64,000 nucleotides of DNA from the NCBI RefSeq assembly GCF_012769535.1, contig NZ_CP046565.1, forward strand, positions 882,501-946,500, in the 5' to 3' direction. The notes under the pieces are model-generated. The model did not search any database. It saw nothing but the letters and a program-made list of their open reading frames with translations, and was not told the DNA's origin. The DNA is from Methylococcus geothermalis (GTDB lineage Bacteria; Pseudomonadota; Gammaproteobacteria; Methylococcales; Methylococcaceae). Shown here in pieces: positions 10,338 through 22,981 of this stretch (positions are counted from its first letter, which is position 1; each line of letters starts with the position of its first letter). Both the position numbers and the translations under genes were made by a program.

Positions 10338-11906
10338 GTGCCAATAGACTTGTCGAACTTTGAGGACGCATCGAATCACGATCTCCCGTTCTCCCTGGTG
10401 CGCGCAACGGTGGATCAGGCACCGGTGGCGATCTCGATCACGGACTTGAAAGCCAACATCCTGTACGTCAATGCAGCTTTCAGCGAAATTACCGGCTATG
10501 CACCACAAGAGTGCATCGGACGCAACGAATCGATGCTGTCGGACCAGCGCACGCCGCCGGAGGTGTACCGGGAACTATGGGGATGCATCACCCGACAGCA
10601 GGCCTGGCGCGGCCGTTTGCTGAACCGGCACAGGGACGGCCGGCGCTACCTGGCGGATCTCACGGTGGCTCCCATGCTGAACGAGGCGGGAGAGACCACG
10701 CATTTCATCGGCATGCATCGCGACATCACGGAAGAGTATCTGCTGCAGCGGCAGGTTCGCCAGCAGACGCTGTTCCTGGAAACCGTGGTGGCATCGATCC
10801 CGGTGTCAGCGGTGCTGATCGACGAGAACGGCCAAATCGTTCTGGACAACCTGATGTACAAGGCGCTGGCCAGCGATCTGAAGGTCGAGGAACCCGCGCT
10901 GCTGTTCCTGAAATTGCTGCGGCAGGAGTCGGGCGAGGAATGGAGCGATTTCTGGCACCGCGAAAAGGCGTTCAGGAATCTGGAGTTGCGTTTCGATCCG
11001 GGGGGCGGCAGGCCTTCGCGCTGGTTCTCCTGCGCCGGCCAATGGTTCCGCCATGAGGAGGGTACGGTCGATGGCTTTTTCTCCGGCTCGGAGAAAGGCT
11101 ATCTGCTGCTGACGGTGGATGACGTCACCCAGCAGAAGAAACAGCAGGAGCAATACCGCCTGCGCGGTCTCCAAGCCCTGATGGCCGAGGAGGAAAAGCT
11201 CGAGAGCCTCAAGGAAACGCTGTTCGCCGCAATCCACCAGATCCAGGGGCCGCTGAACCTGATCGGCGCCGCCAAGAACATCCTGGACCGCCGCGGCGAC
11301 GATGCCGGCAACGTGGCACTGCGCGATCTGCTGCAACAGGTCATCGCGGCCGGGGAGGCATCGATCGGCACCCTCGAGAAATGCATCCCCCATACCGACA
11401 ACCATGCCTTCAAACCGGTCAATCTGAACCAAGTGCTGCACGACGCCATCACGCTGCTGACCGAACGCCTGCTCGCCAGCGGCATCGTGGTGGAGTGGGT
11501 GCCGACCCCGGTCTTGCCCAGCCTGCGCGGCTCGGAGAACCGGCTGCGCTCGCTGTTCAAGCAGGTGATCGAGAACGCCATCGATGCCATGGCGCATTCC
11601 AGACAGCGCGAACTGCGCATCCATACCTGGACGCGTGACCAGCTGATCCACATCACCATCGAGGATACCGGGCCGGGGATACCCCCGGGGCTGCGGACCC
11701 AGGTGTTCGAGCCGTTTTTCACCACCAAGGCGAGCTCGGGCCGCCAGCATGTCGGCATGGGGCTGGCCGTCGCTCACGAGATCGTCAACCAGCACAACGG
11801 CATGATCCGTATCGATCCGGACTACCACGAGGGCTGCCGTATCCATATGCAGTTTGAAATCAGACAAACGCAGCCGGAGAGGTCTGCGAAGGTTTCCCAT
11901 GGTTGA
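10338..11906 (+). CDS. nifL: NifL, redox- and nitrogen-responsive anti-activator of NifA
   Basis: NifL binds and inhibits NifA when oxygen or fixed nitrogen is present. The GTG at 10338 is chosen because AAGGAGGT lies 6 nt upstream (10324-10331), giving 522 residues, close to Azotobacter NifL. An N-terminal PAS domain (about 20-130, with ILYVNAAFSEITGYAPQECI) should bind FAD, and a second PAS-like region follows. The central AAIHQIQGPLNLIG keeps an H-box-like His300. The C-terminal GHKL ATPase shows FKQVIENAIDAM and DTGPGIPPG. The stop overlaps the nifA start by 8 nt, coupling synthesis of inhibitor and activator. Confidence 0.92.
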   Translation: MPIDLSNFEDASNHDLPFSLVRATVDQAPVAISITDLKANILYVNAAFSEITGYAPQECIGRNESMLSDQRTPPEVYRELWGCITRQQAWRGRLLNRHRDGRRYLADLTVAPMLNEAGETTHFIGMHRDITEEYLLQRQVRQQTLFLETVVASIPVSAVLIDENGQIVLDNLMYKALASDLKVEEPALLFLKLLRQESGEEWSDFWHREKAFRNLELRFDPGGGRPSRWFSCAGQWFRHEEGTVDGFFSGSEKGYLLLTVDDVTQQKKQQEQYRLRGLQALMAEEEKLESLKETLFAAIHQIQGPLNLIGAAKNILDRRGDDAGNVALRDLLQQVIAAGEASIGTLEKCIPHTDNHAFKPVNLNQVLHDAITLLTERLLASGIVVEWVPTPVLPSLRGSENRLRSLFKQVIENAIDAMAHSRQRELRIHTWTRDQLIHITIEDTGPGIPPGLRTQVFEPFFTTKASSGRQHVGMGLAVAHEIVNQHNGMIRIDPDYHEGCRIHMQFEIRQTQPERSAKVSHG

Positions 11907-13434
11907 TCGCTACGCATTGATCGAGCGGGAGCTCGAAGCCCTTTATCAGGTCGGCCAGGTCCTGAACAGTACGGCCGGACTCAAGGGCAAGCTCGAAGGC
12001 GTGCTCAACGTCCTGCACGAGCAAGCCGATCTGCGCTCCGGAATGATCGCGCTGCGGGAGCCGGAAACCGATGCATTGGTATTGGCGGTACTGCGGCGGG
12101 GCGAAGCCGGACGGATTTCCGCTGAACCCGTGCGCTATGAGCCGGGCGAAGGCTTGATCGGCACCATTTTGGAAGCGAACTGCACCATTGTGGTAGAGCG
12201 CATTGCCGACGAGCCGCGTTTTCTCGGCCGCCTCGGCCTGTACGATCCGGAGCTGCCCTTCATCGGTTCGCCGATCCAGGTGGGCAGGGACGAGCTGCTG
12301 GGGGTGCTGGCCGCCCAGCCCAGCGAGCGCGAACTGCTCGGCGAGCGCGCCCGGTTTCTGGAGATGGTGAGCAATCTGGTTGCGCAAAGCGTGGCTTTGC
12401 TGCGCGGCATGGAACAGAAGCAGCGCGATCTCACGACGCAGTGCGAGCAGTTGCAGCAGACGCTGCGCTCGAATTACGGCTTCGAAAACATCATCGGGAG
12501 GACCCCGCCGATGATGCGCGTGTTCGAGACCGTGCGTCAGGTCGCGAAATGGAACACCACGGTGCTGATCCGGGGCGAATCGGGCACCGGCAAGGAGATG
12601 ATCGCCAGCGCGATCCACTTCAATTCGCCGCGGGCGAGCGGCCCCTTCGTGAAGCTGAACTGTGCGGCGCTGCCCGAGAATCTGCTGGAATCGGAATTGT
12701 TCGGCCACGAGAAAGGCGCTTTCAGCGGTGCGGTCAACCAGCGCAAAGGGCGGTTCGAGCTGGCCAACCATGGAACCCTGTTCCTGGACGAGATCGGCGA
12801 GATTTCCCCGGCGTTCCAGGCCAAGCTGCTGCGGGTGCTGCAGGAGGGCGAATTCGAACGGGTCGGCGGGATTCACACGCTCAAGGTCGACGTGAGGATC
12901 ATCGCGGCGACCAACCGCGATCTCGAGTCGGCGGTGGAAGAAGGGGCGTTCCGCGAGGACCTTTATTACCGCCTCAATGTGATGCCCATCCAGATGCCGC
13001 CTTTGCGCGAGCGCAAGGAAGACATCCCCGAGCTTTCCCGTTTTCTGTTGGGGCGGATATCCCGCAATCAGGGCGATCGGCCCCTGCAAATCAAGGAAAG
13101 CGCCATCCGTTCTCTGATGCGGCACGACTGGCCCGGCAATGTGCGTGAGCTGGAAAACCTGCTCGAACGCGCAGCGATCATGAGCCGCGAAGGAATCATC
13201 GACAGCGAGGTGATCGCACTGACGGGTCTAAAGGAAAAACTGTCGACGGTGGCCGACGTCGCTTCCTACAAGGCCGATCTGGATGACGAGAACCTGGACG
13301 AGCGGGAGCGGATCATCGCCGCGCTCGAGCAAAGCGGCTGGGTGCAGGCGAAGGCCGCGCGCCTCCTCGACATGACCCCGAGACAGATCGCCTACCGGGT
13401 CAAGATCCTGAATATCCATATGAAACACTTGTAA
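11899..13434 (+). CDS. nifA: NifA, sigma-54-dependent nitrogen fixation activator
   Basis: This 511-residue protein has an N-terminal GAF domain (about 10-170), an AAA+ domain (about 205-440) and a C-terminal Fis-type helix-turn-helix (AKAARLLDMTPRQIAYRVKI). Walker A is GESGTGKE (226-233) and Walker B is LFLDEIGE. The sigma-54 contact loop reads GAFSGA (273-278) rather than the common GAFTGA. The linker before the HTH lacks the cysteine pair of oxygen-sensitive NifA, consistent with control by NifL. The ATG at 11899 overlaps the nifL stop. Its likely local target is the ferredoxin promoter at 9138. Confidence 0.95.
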   Translation: MVDRYALIERELEALYQVGQVLNSTAGLKGKLEGVLNVLHEQADLRSGMIALREPETDALVLAVLRRGEAGRISAEPVRYEPGEGLIGTILEANCTIVVERIADEPRFLGRLGLYDPELPFIGSPIQVGRDELLGVLAAQPSERELLGERARFLEMVSNLVAQSVALLRGMEQKQRDLTTQCEQLQQTLRSNYGFENIIGRTPPMMRVFETVRQVAKWNTTVLIRGESGTGKEMIASAIHFNSPRASGPFVKLNCAALPENLLESELFGHEKGAFSGAVNQRKGRFELANHGTLFLDEIGEISPAFQAKLLRVLQEGEFERVGGIHTLKVDVRIIAATNRDLESAVEEGAFREDLYYRLNVMPIQMPPLRERKEDIPELSRFLLGRISRNQGDRPLQIKESAIRSLMRHDWPGNVRELENLLERAAIMSREGIIDSEVIALTGLKEKLSTVADVASYKADLDDENLDERERIIAALEQSGWVQAKAARLLDMTPRQIAYRVKILNIHMKHL

Positions 13435-13551
13435 GGGTCCGCTGACGCAGGGACCGCCGTATTGACACACCCTGCGCATGTCGGCAGGCTCTTGCCCTTG
13501 CGTGCCGGGAGCCGGTTCGCACGTCCTTCCCAAGAACATTGCGAGGTGGTT

Positions 13552-14382
13552 ATGAATGATGGAAAGCGCCAGGTGAGACAGGTCGGTGGAATATCAAGGA
13601 TAGGGCCCCGGTCCGGGGCGATCCTCGTCCTCCTGGCGTCGCTGGCCGAACCCGCCCTGGCCAAGCGGGTGTATTGTCCGACCAATCTCCAATCCGAGCT
13701 GGATGCCATCAAGCCGGGTGGTACCTTGGAGATATCCGGAACCTGCGTCGGCCATTTCGTGGTCTGGAAAAACGTCGAACTTCAAGGCAAAGACACGGCT
13801 CCGACCCTGTTCGGAGCCGGCAGCGGCACGGTGCTGACCATCCTGGGAGCGGCCAACAAGGTCAAGCTCAAGAATCTCACCATCACTGGTGGCGGCGGCG
13901 TTGGCGATGGCGCCGGGATTCTCAATTACGGCCACCTCACGCTGGTCGGTTCGATGGTCGTGGGGAACAACGCCGTGAATCACGGCGGCGGCATTTACAA
14001 TTACGGCACGACCACCCTGAAGCAGTCGCAGGTCACCGGAAACAGCGCCGGCCTGGATGGCGCCGGTATCTACAACAACAGTTCCGCCTCGGGTTGGGGA
14101 ACCCTCTCCCTGTACGGGTCCGAGGTGACCGGCAATAAGGCCGGCGGTGGTGGCGGTGGGATTTACAGCTTCGGTTCCGCCTATCTCAAGAATTCCGTGC
14201 TGAACGGCAACCAGGCCGGCGGAGACGGCGGCGGACTCAAGAGTGCCCAGGGCTCGATAACCACGGTCACCGGTTCCGTGATCACCGGAAACATCGCGGC
14301 CAGCAATGGCGGGGTGTCGGGCACCATCACCTTCCAAGGGAAGCAGTCGACGATCAGCGGCAATCTGCCCGACGGTCCCTGA
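13552..14382 (+). CDS. Exported right-handed beta-helix repeat protein
   Basis: The protein has 276 residues with a hydrophobic export segment ending in EPALA|KR at about 40. The mature part consists of glycine-rich rungs such as HGGGIYNYGTTTLKQSQVTG and DGAGIYNNSS, the hallmark of pectate-lyase-like or polymorphic outer-membrane-type parallel beta-helices. Only two cysteines are present in the mature part. No catalytic residues can be assigned, so it may be an adhesin-like or surface structural protein. The ATG at 13552 follows GCGAGGTGG. It sits 117 bp after nifA and ends before a long inverted repeat. Confidence 0.65.
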   Translation: MNDGKRQVRQVGGISRIGPRSGAILVLLASLAEPALAKRVYCPTNLQSELDAIKPGGTLEISGTCVGHFVVWKNVELQGKDTAPTLFGAGSGTVLTILGAANKVKLKNLTITGGGGVGDGAGILNYGHLTLVGSMVVGNNAVNHGGGIYNYGTTTLKQSQVTGNSAGLDGAGIYNNSSASGWGTLSLYGSEVTGNKAGGGGGGIYSFGSAYLKNSVLNGNQAGGDGGGLKSAQGSITTVTGSVITGNIAASNGGVSGTITFQGKQSTISGNLPDGP

Positions 14383-14408
14383 GGCATCTGCCGGATAGCC
14401 CGCATGGA

Positions 14409-14449
14409 AATCCCGATCGGCCGCCAGGCGCGGGCGGCCGATCGGGATT
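14409..14449. terminator. Bidirectional hairpin between convergent genes
   Basis: A perfect 17-bp inverted repeat (14409-14425 with 14433-14449, 7-nt loop) lies between the beta-helix gene and the convergent lipoprotein gene. There is no long T run on either side, so termination is inferred from position and stem strength. Confidence 0.6.
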
Positions 14450-14482
14450 CGCCTGGCCGGCGGCTGGATACGGCGCCGGCTC

Positions 14483-14890
14483 TTACGGCGAACCCAGGCA
14501 GTGGTTCGCGGCCTGGTTGCTCATGATGACCAGGTCGAACGGAAATTCCCCTTTCTGATTGAAATGCACGGCCTCGGCCTTGCTGATCCGCTGCGATATC
14601 TCCTTCGCCATGCACTCGCATACCCGCCCCAGCTCCTGGTCGTTCTTGACGAGGTTGTCGGGATCGTTCTGCTGCCCCTTGATGCATTTTTCGACGTAAA
14701 GTTTTTCGAAAATCTGGTGCTCGGATTGAGTCACCGGAATGTGCGGAGGCGCGGAAGGAGCGGAGCTCGTTGTGGCGGCGGGAGCCGAAGTCTTGGCCGG
14801 CTCCGGGGTTTCGCTGCCGCAGCCGGCCAGCAGGACGGCGGTCGCGGCGAGTCCGGCCAGGGTCCGGTGGAAAGCTTTATCTTGATCCAT
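14483..14890 (-). CDS. Small lipoprotein of unknown function
   Basis: The protein has 135 residues, starting at ATG 14890. A type II signal peptide ends in the lipobox LLAGC, followed by an Ala/Ser/Pro-rich linker and a compact domain with four cysteines in KCIKGQQ, RVCECMAKE and NHCLGSP. The cysteine pattern suggests disulfide stabilisation in the periplasm. It diverges from the ComEA-like gene. No family was recognised. Confidence 0.65.
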   Translation of the reverse strand: MDQDKAFHRTLAGLAATAVLLAGCGSETPEPAKTSAPAATTSSAPSAPPHIPVTQSEHQIFEKLYVEKCIKGQQNDPDNLVKNDQELGRVCECMAKEISQRISKAEAVHFNQKGEFPFDLVIMSNQAANHCLGSP

Positions 14891-15002
14891 GGAATGCCCT
14901 CGGGATGGGTTTATGGCGTCTGGGCGCAGGTTCAACAGGAGAGGCACTTTACCCAGCCAGGGCCGGGCAGGGCAAGTCCTGCCTGGAGGCTCCAAGACTA
15001 CA

Positions 15003-15030
15003 TTGATTTTCGGAGAGCCTCTTCTATAGT
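15003..15030 (+). promoter_or_regulatory. Sigma-70 promoter of the HhH gene
   Basis: TTGATT (15003-15008) and TATAGT (15025-15030) are separated by 16 bp and lie 36 bp upstream of the start codon at 15066, a good housekeeping promoter match. Confidence 0.6.
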
Positions 15031-15065
15031 AAAAATCTCCCGCAAACTACAAGTTGGAGTCAGAG

Positions 15066-15410
15066 ATGGAAAAGCTGTTCGCTTTGTTTGTGCTCATGTT
15101 TTTCAGCATTGCAGCCTGGGCCGAGCCCCTGGACATCAACACCGCGACCGCCGAGGAAATTGCCGCGACGATGACCGGCGTGGGAAAAGCCAAGGCAGAG
15201 GCCATCGTGAAGGAGCGGGAGGCTCACGGCAATTTCAAGTCGGTGGACGATCTGAAGCGCGTCAAGGGAATCAAGGAAGGCATTCTGTCCAAGAATCGCG
15301 ACAAGATTACCGTCAAAAGCGATGGGGCCGCGTCACCGGCTTCCGCTGCTGCAGCCACGCCTGCTCCGGCCGGGACCACGGCGCCCGCAGCGGTAAAGCC
15401 GCCCCATTGA
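15066..15410 (+). CDS. Exported ComEA-like helix-hairpin-helix protein
   Basis: The protein has 114 residues: a signal peptide (about 1-19, ending AWA|EP), one ComEA-type HhH module with DINTATAEEIAATMTGVG and VDDLKRVKGI, and an Ala/Pro-rich tail. ComEA-like proteins bind DNA in the periplasm during uptake, but many short homologues have no shown role in competence. It has its own sigma-70-like promoter. Confidence 0.78.
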   Translation: MEKLFALFVLMFFSIAAWAEPLDINTATAEEIAATMTGVGKAKAEAIVKEREAHGNFKSVDDLKRVKGIKEGILSKNRDKITVKSDGAASPASAAAATPAPAGTTAPAAVKPPH

Positions 15411-15429
15411 ACTGACATCGGTTTTTCGT

Positions 15430-15460
15430 TGGGGAAAAGGCGCGGTTCAGGCCGCGCCTT
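15430..15460 (-). terminator. Hairpin at the end of the DHOD-like/nifJ operon
   Basis: AAGGCGCGG/CCGCGCCTT (15437-15445 with 15452-15460) overlaps the stop codon of the DHOD-like gene and is followed on the minus strand by TTCCCC. The U tract is weak. Confidence 0.45.
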
Positions 15461-16475
15461 GCCATGTTCCGTTCAGGGCGGGAGGGATTTGAAAGGACTC
15501 CAGCACCTTGATGTAGTTGGCGCGTTCGTAGGCGCTGGAATCCGCGAGCCGGCCGTGGCTCATGCTGCCCTTGAGCAGGGCGAGGGAGGCGAAACCGTGC
15601 GCCTCCATCCAGTGTTCGAGCCCTTTCACGAGTACCGTGGCATAGCTGGGTCCGTGCCGCAGCAGCGCCGAGGTCGTCATGACGGCGTCCGCGCCGGCAA
15701 GCAGATATTTGATGACCTCGCCGGCGCTGGCAACCCCGGTCGTGGCGCCCAGCGAAGGAGCGATTCTGCCGTGCAGCACGGCGATCCAGAGCAGGGGCAG
15801 ACGTATTTCTCCGGGATTGCTCAGTTCCAGCGACGGGACGACCTCCAGCTGCTCGACGTCGACGTCGGGCTGGTAGAAGCGGTTGAACAGCACCAGCGCG
15901 TCGGCGCCGGCCTGTTCCAGGCGCTTGGCCATGTGGGCCATGGCGCTGAAAAACGGGCTGAGCTTCAAGGCGACCGGGATGCGCACCGCCGACTTCACGG
16001 CGGTGAGGATGTCCACATGGCGCTGTTCGATGTCGCTGCCGGACACGGCGGGATCGGTCTGGATGCCGTAGATGTTCAGCTCCAGCCCCCGTGCGCCGGC
16101 CTGTTCGATTTGTCGCGCGTAGTCGATCCAGCCTTCGTCGCTCACGCAGTTCAAGCTGGCGATGACCGGAATGTCGACGGCTTCCACCGCCCGCCGGATC
16201 AGGTCGAGGTAGCGCTCCGGTCCGGCGTGATAATCGGCGGGCGCCGGAAAATAGCTCAATGATTCGGCGAAGCTTTCGCTGCCCGAGGCCATCCGTTGGG
16301 AGAATACCTCGTTTTCATGCCGGATCTGCTCCTCAAACAAGGAAAACAGAACGACGGCTGCGACGCCCCCGTCTTCCAGCCGCCTGATGCCGTGGAGGCT
16401 TTCCGAAAGCGGGGAGGCCGAGGCGACGACGGGATGTTTCAAGGCCAGTCCCATATAGGTTGTGTTGAGGTCCAT
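15447..16475 (-). CDS. Dihydroorotate dehydrogenase-like flavoprotein
   Basis: This 342-residue TIM-barrel protein resembles class 1 DHOD over MGLALKHPVVASASPLSES, IPVIASLNCV and IPVALKLSPF, the flavin- and substrate-contact regions. Members of this DHOD-like group often sit beside pyruvate:ferredoxin oxidoreductase, as here (15 bp after nifJ), and are probably not the pyrimidine enzyme. A redox role linked to NifJ is inferred from the operon. Confidence 0.78.
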   Translation of the reverse strand: MDLNTTYMGLALKHPVVASASPLSESLHGIRRLEDGGVAAVVLFSLFEEQIRHENEVFSQRMASGSESFAESLSYFPAPADYHAGPERYLDLIRRAVEAVDIPVIASLNCVSDEGWIDYARQIEQAGARGLELNIYGIQTDPAVSGSDIEQRHVDILTAVKSAVRIPVALKLSPFFSAMAHMAKRLEQAGADALVLFNRFYQPDVDVEQLEVVPSLELSNPGEIRLPLLWIAVLHGRIAPSLGATTGVASAGEVIKYLLAGADAVMTTSALLRHGPSYATVLVKGLEHWMEAHGFASLALLKGSMSHGRLADSSAYERANYIKVLESFQIPPALNGTWQGAA

Positions 16476-16490
16476 GTTGCATCTCCTCGA

Positions 16491-20057
<3,567 letters not shown>

Positions 20058-20061
20058 GGTC

Positions 20062-21702
20062 TCAGGCTCCCGGTTCGCTGATCATTTCTATGGCGTGGCA
20101 GGGGCATTGCTCGTAGCAGACGGCGCAGCCGGTGCAGCGGTCGTAGTCGTAGCGGTAGCGCTTGCCCGGCCCCAGCTTGACGATGGCCTGTTCGGGGCAG
20201 GCGCCGTAGCAGCCGTCGCATTCGAAACAGTTGCCGCAGGAGAAGCAGCGCCGGGCTTCGAACAGCGCCTCGGATTCGCTCAGCCCCTGCACGACCTCGT
20301 CGAAGCCGTAGGCCCGAAGGGCCGGATCGAGCTGGGGTTGCTTGCGCTGGTCGGCCTCGGTCAGATACCAGACGTGCAGCTTGTCGAAGCCGACGATGGG
20401 ATGTTTGGGCGGCGGAACATACGCCGATCCTCGCAGATAGGCGTCGATGTGGCGAGCCGCTTTCTTGCCGTGGCCGACCGCCACGGCGACGGTGCGCTCG
20501 CTGGGCACCATGTCGCCGCCGGCGAAGATGCCCGGCTTGCCGGTCATCATGTTGGCGTCCACCAGCACCGTGCCGTCGTCCTTGAAGCGCATGCCGGGAA
20601 TCTTGTGCAGGAAGGCGGTGTCGGTGTCCTGCCCCAGGGCGAGGATCAGGGCGTCGGCTTCCAGGGTCTCGAATTTCCCGGTCGGCTGCGGATAGCCTTG
20701 CTCGTCGATACGCATGACTTCGACCTGGATGTGGGTCTCGTCGATCTGCTTGATGCTTCGCAGCCAGTTGATCTTGACGCCTTCCTCCAGCGCCTCGTCG
20801 GCTTCGAACGGATGGGCCGGCATGTGCTCGCGGTCGCGGCGGTAGATGATCAGGGCCTCTTCCGCGCCCAGGCGCTTGGCGGTGCGGGCGGCGTCCATGG
20901 CCGTGTTGCCGCCGCCATAGATCGCGACCCGGCGCCCCAGCTTCGGTGGATCGCCGCTGGCGGCCTGGCGCAGGAAACTGACGGCATCGAGAATCTTGCC
21001 GGCGTCGCGGGAAGGGATCTCGACCCGCTTGCTCAGGTGCGCGCCGATGGCGAGGAAGACGGCGTCGAAGCGGCCCGCCGTCTTTTCTTCGAGCACGTCG
21101 TCGACCCGGCGGTTGAGCCCGATCTTGACCCCCATGCGTTCGATGCGCTGGATTTCCTGTTCCAGCTCGTGGCGCGGCAGGCGGTAGGCGGGGATGCCGA
21201 AATGCATCATGCCGCCCGCCTTGGGGCCTGCCTCGTGGATCTCGACCTCATGGCCCAGGCGGGCGAGATGATAGGCGGCGGACAGCCCGCTGGGGCCGGC
21301 GCCGATCACCAGCACCCGCCGGCCGCTGGGCGGCGCCTCGATCTCCGCTTCCCAGCCATCCCGCAGGGCGAGGTCGCCCAGGAAACGTTCGACCGCGTGG
21401 ATGCTCACGGATTCGTCCACTTCGTTGCGGTTGCAATGGGATTCGCAGGGGTGGTAGCAGACCCGGCCATGCACCGCCGGCATCGGGTTGTCCCGCATCA
21501 GGATCTGCCAGGCATGCCGGTAGCGCCCGGCTTGGGCTTCCGCCAGCCAGGCCTGGATGTTCTCGCCGGCCGGGCAGGCATGGTTGCAGGGAGGGAGCAG
21601 GTCGACGTAGATCGGCCGCTGCCGGCGGACCGGGCCGGTGCCTTTGCCGTGGCCGCCCAGATCGGCGGGATGCGTGATGTCGCTGAACTTGGGGCCGCTC
21701 AT
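20062..21702 (-). CDS. GltD-like NAD(P)H/FAD oxidoreductase with C-terminal ferredoxin domain
   Basis: The 546-residue protein starts with a 4Fe-4S GltD-type N-terminus (CNHACPAGENIQAWL, CYHPCESHCNR). Two Rossmann folds follow (VLVIGAGPSGLSAAYHL for FAD, AIYGGGNTAMDAARTA for NAD(P)H), then a bacterial ferredoxin-like tail (CFSCGNCFECDGCYGACP, CTGCAVCYEQCPC). The start at 21702 is favoured by GGAG 6 nt upstream. It heads the operon with nifJ and could pass electrons between NAD(P)H and ferredoxin. A poor TTGACA-based promoter lies around 21780. Confidence 0.82.
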   Translation of the reverse strand: MSGPKFSDITHPADLGGHGKGTGPVRRQRPIYVDLLPPCNHACPAGENIQAWLAEAQAGRYRHAWQILMRDNPMPAVHGRVCYHPCESHCNRNEVDESVSIHAVERFLGDLALRDGWEAEIEAPPSGRRVLVIGAGPSGLSAAYHLARLGHEVEIHEAGPKAGGMMHFGIPAYRLPRHELEQEIQRIERMGVKIGLNRRVDDVLEEKTAGRFDAVFLAIGAHLSKRVEIPSRDAGKILDAVSFLRQAASGDPPKLGRRVAIYGGGNTAMDAARTAKRLGAEEALIIYRRDREHMPAHPFEADEALEEGVKINWLRSIKQIDETHIQVEVMRIDEQGYPQPTGKFETLEADALILALGQDTDTAFLHKIPGMRFKDDGTVLVDANMMTGKPGIFAGGDMVPSERTVAVAVGHGKKAARHIDAYLRGSAYVPPPKHPIVGFDKLHVWYLTEADQRKQPQLDPALRAYGFDEVVQGLSESEALFEARRCFSCGNCFECDGCYGACPEQAIVKLGPGKRYRYDYDRCTGCAVCYEQCPCHAIEMISEPGA

Positions 21703-21796
21703 GGCGTTCTCCATCGGGTCGGGCCTGCCGAACAGTAAGAAATTATCCTCTTCGATTCAAGTTTAGTGGGAAAGTGTCAAGGAGTGCGCCGCGTGA

Positions 21797-22981
21797 TCAT
21801 TTCCGCGGCAGGTTGAGGCGGGCGATGAGTCCGCCTTCGGAGCCGTTGCGCAGCGTCAGGCGGCCGCCGTGGCTGATGGCCACATCCCGGGCAATGGAAA
21901 GACCCAGGCCGGTGCCGCCGGAGGACCGATTGCGGGAGGATTCGAGCCGGACGAAGGGCGCGAAGACGGCTTCGAGCTGGTCGTCCGGAATGCCCGGGCC
22001 GTGGTCTCTCACCTCGATCACCAGATTGCCCGGTGCGTCTTTCAGGGTCATCTCGGCACCCTGGCCATAGCGCAAGGCATTGCTGATCAGGTTGTCCAGG
22101 CAGCGCCGCAGCGCGATGGGGCGCGCCATGATCGGTTTGGCTTCGCCGCTGACGCTCACCGCGTGGCCTTGATCCTGGGCATCCTCCGCGAGCGAATTCA
22201 CCAGGGCTTCGACGTCCAGCGGCTGCAGCGGCTCGGGTTCGACGTGGCCGCGCAGATAATCCAGGGTCGAGGCCAGCATGAGCGACATGTCCCGCAGATC
22301 CTCATGCAGCTTCTCGCGCAGCTCGGGAGGTTCCACGCCTTCGACGCGGAGATTGAGACGGGTGATCGGCGTGCGCAGATCGTGGGATACCGCCGCCAGG
22401 AACTGGCTGCGCTGCCGGATCTGTTCGAGCAATTGCGCCTGCATGCGGTTCAGCGCGCGGGCCGCCTTCCGGGCTTCGGCGGGGCCGCTTTCTTCCAGGG
22501 GCTGAGTGCTGAGGCTGTCGCCGAAATGTTCGGCGGCCTGGGCGATGCGGATGATCGGGCGAGACAGCCAACGGGCGCCGATCCATGCCGTCAGCCCCAG
22601 GGCGATCAGCCGCATCGCCGCGCTGATCCAGCCGCCGTGAGGGCGGTAAGGGAGGGACAGGCCGGTGCCCATGACATCGCCTGGGGCCGGCTCCATCGTG
22701 GGCCGCGGCGGGGGAGCAGGTGTCGGGTCCAAGCCGGGGACGCGCCAGCCGAAGTTGTCCTTCGGCGGCGGGAAGTCGACCGGCGGAGGCGGCCGCGACA
22801 GCCACTCCGGCAGCGGCGGGAGGTGAGGCTGGGGAGCCGGCTGCGCCGGTGCCGGCGGGGGAGGCTCGGAGAGCTCCAGGTTGAACACCACCGCCATGCC
22901 GAGGAAATGGCTGGCGGTCAAGGTCACCAACAGCAGCAGGAACAGGCGGGTGAACAGCGTGTCCGGGATCAGGCGCCGCAT
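21797..22981 (-). CDS. EnvZ-type sensor histidine kinase with proline-rich periplasmic domain
   Basis: The protein has 394 residues with two membrane helices (about 10-32 and about 120-137). They flank a short periplasmic region extremely rich in proline (EPPPPAPAQPAPQPHLPPLP). A HAMP region, the phosphorylated H-box (FLAAVSHDLRTPITRL) and the ATPase domain (NLISNALRYG, DHGPGIPDD, GGTGLGLSIA) follow. The ATG at 22981 overlaps the response-regulator stop by 13 nt. The signal is unknown, but the neighbouring Spy/CpxP-like gene hints at envelope stress. Confidence 0.88.
   Translation of the reverse strand: MRRLIPDTLFTRLFLLLLVTLTASHFLGMAVVFNLELSEPPPPAPAQPAPQPHLPPLPEWLSRPPPPVDFPPPKDNFGWRVPGLDPTPAPPPRPTMEPAPGDVMGTGLSLPYRPHGGWISAAMRLIALGLTAWIGARWLSRPIIRIAQAAEHFGDSLSTQPLEESGPAEARKAARALNRMQAQLLEQIRQRSQFLAAVSHDLRTPITRLNLRVEGVEPPELREKLHEDLRDMSLMLASTLDYLRGHVEPEPLQPLDVEALVNSLAEDAQDQGHAVSVSGEAKPIMARPIALRRCLDNLISNALRYGQGAEMTLKDAPGNLVIEVRDHGPGIPDDQLEAVFAPFVRLESSRNRSSGGTGLGLSIARDVAISHGGRLTLRNGSEGGLIARLNLPRK

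Noticed and set aside
21752-21780. TTGACA on the minus strand upstream of the GltD-like gene as a firm promoter.
   Set aside because: No acceptable -10 box lies 16-18 bp downstream of it, so it was left as a mention only.
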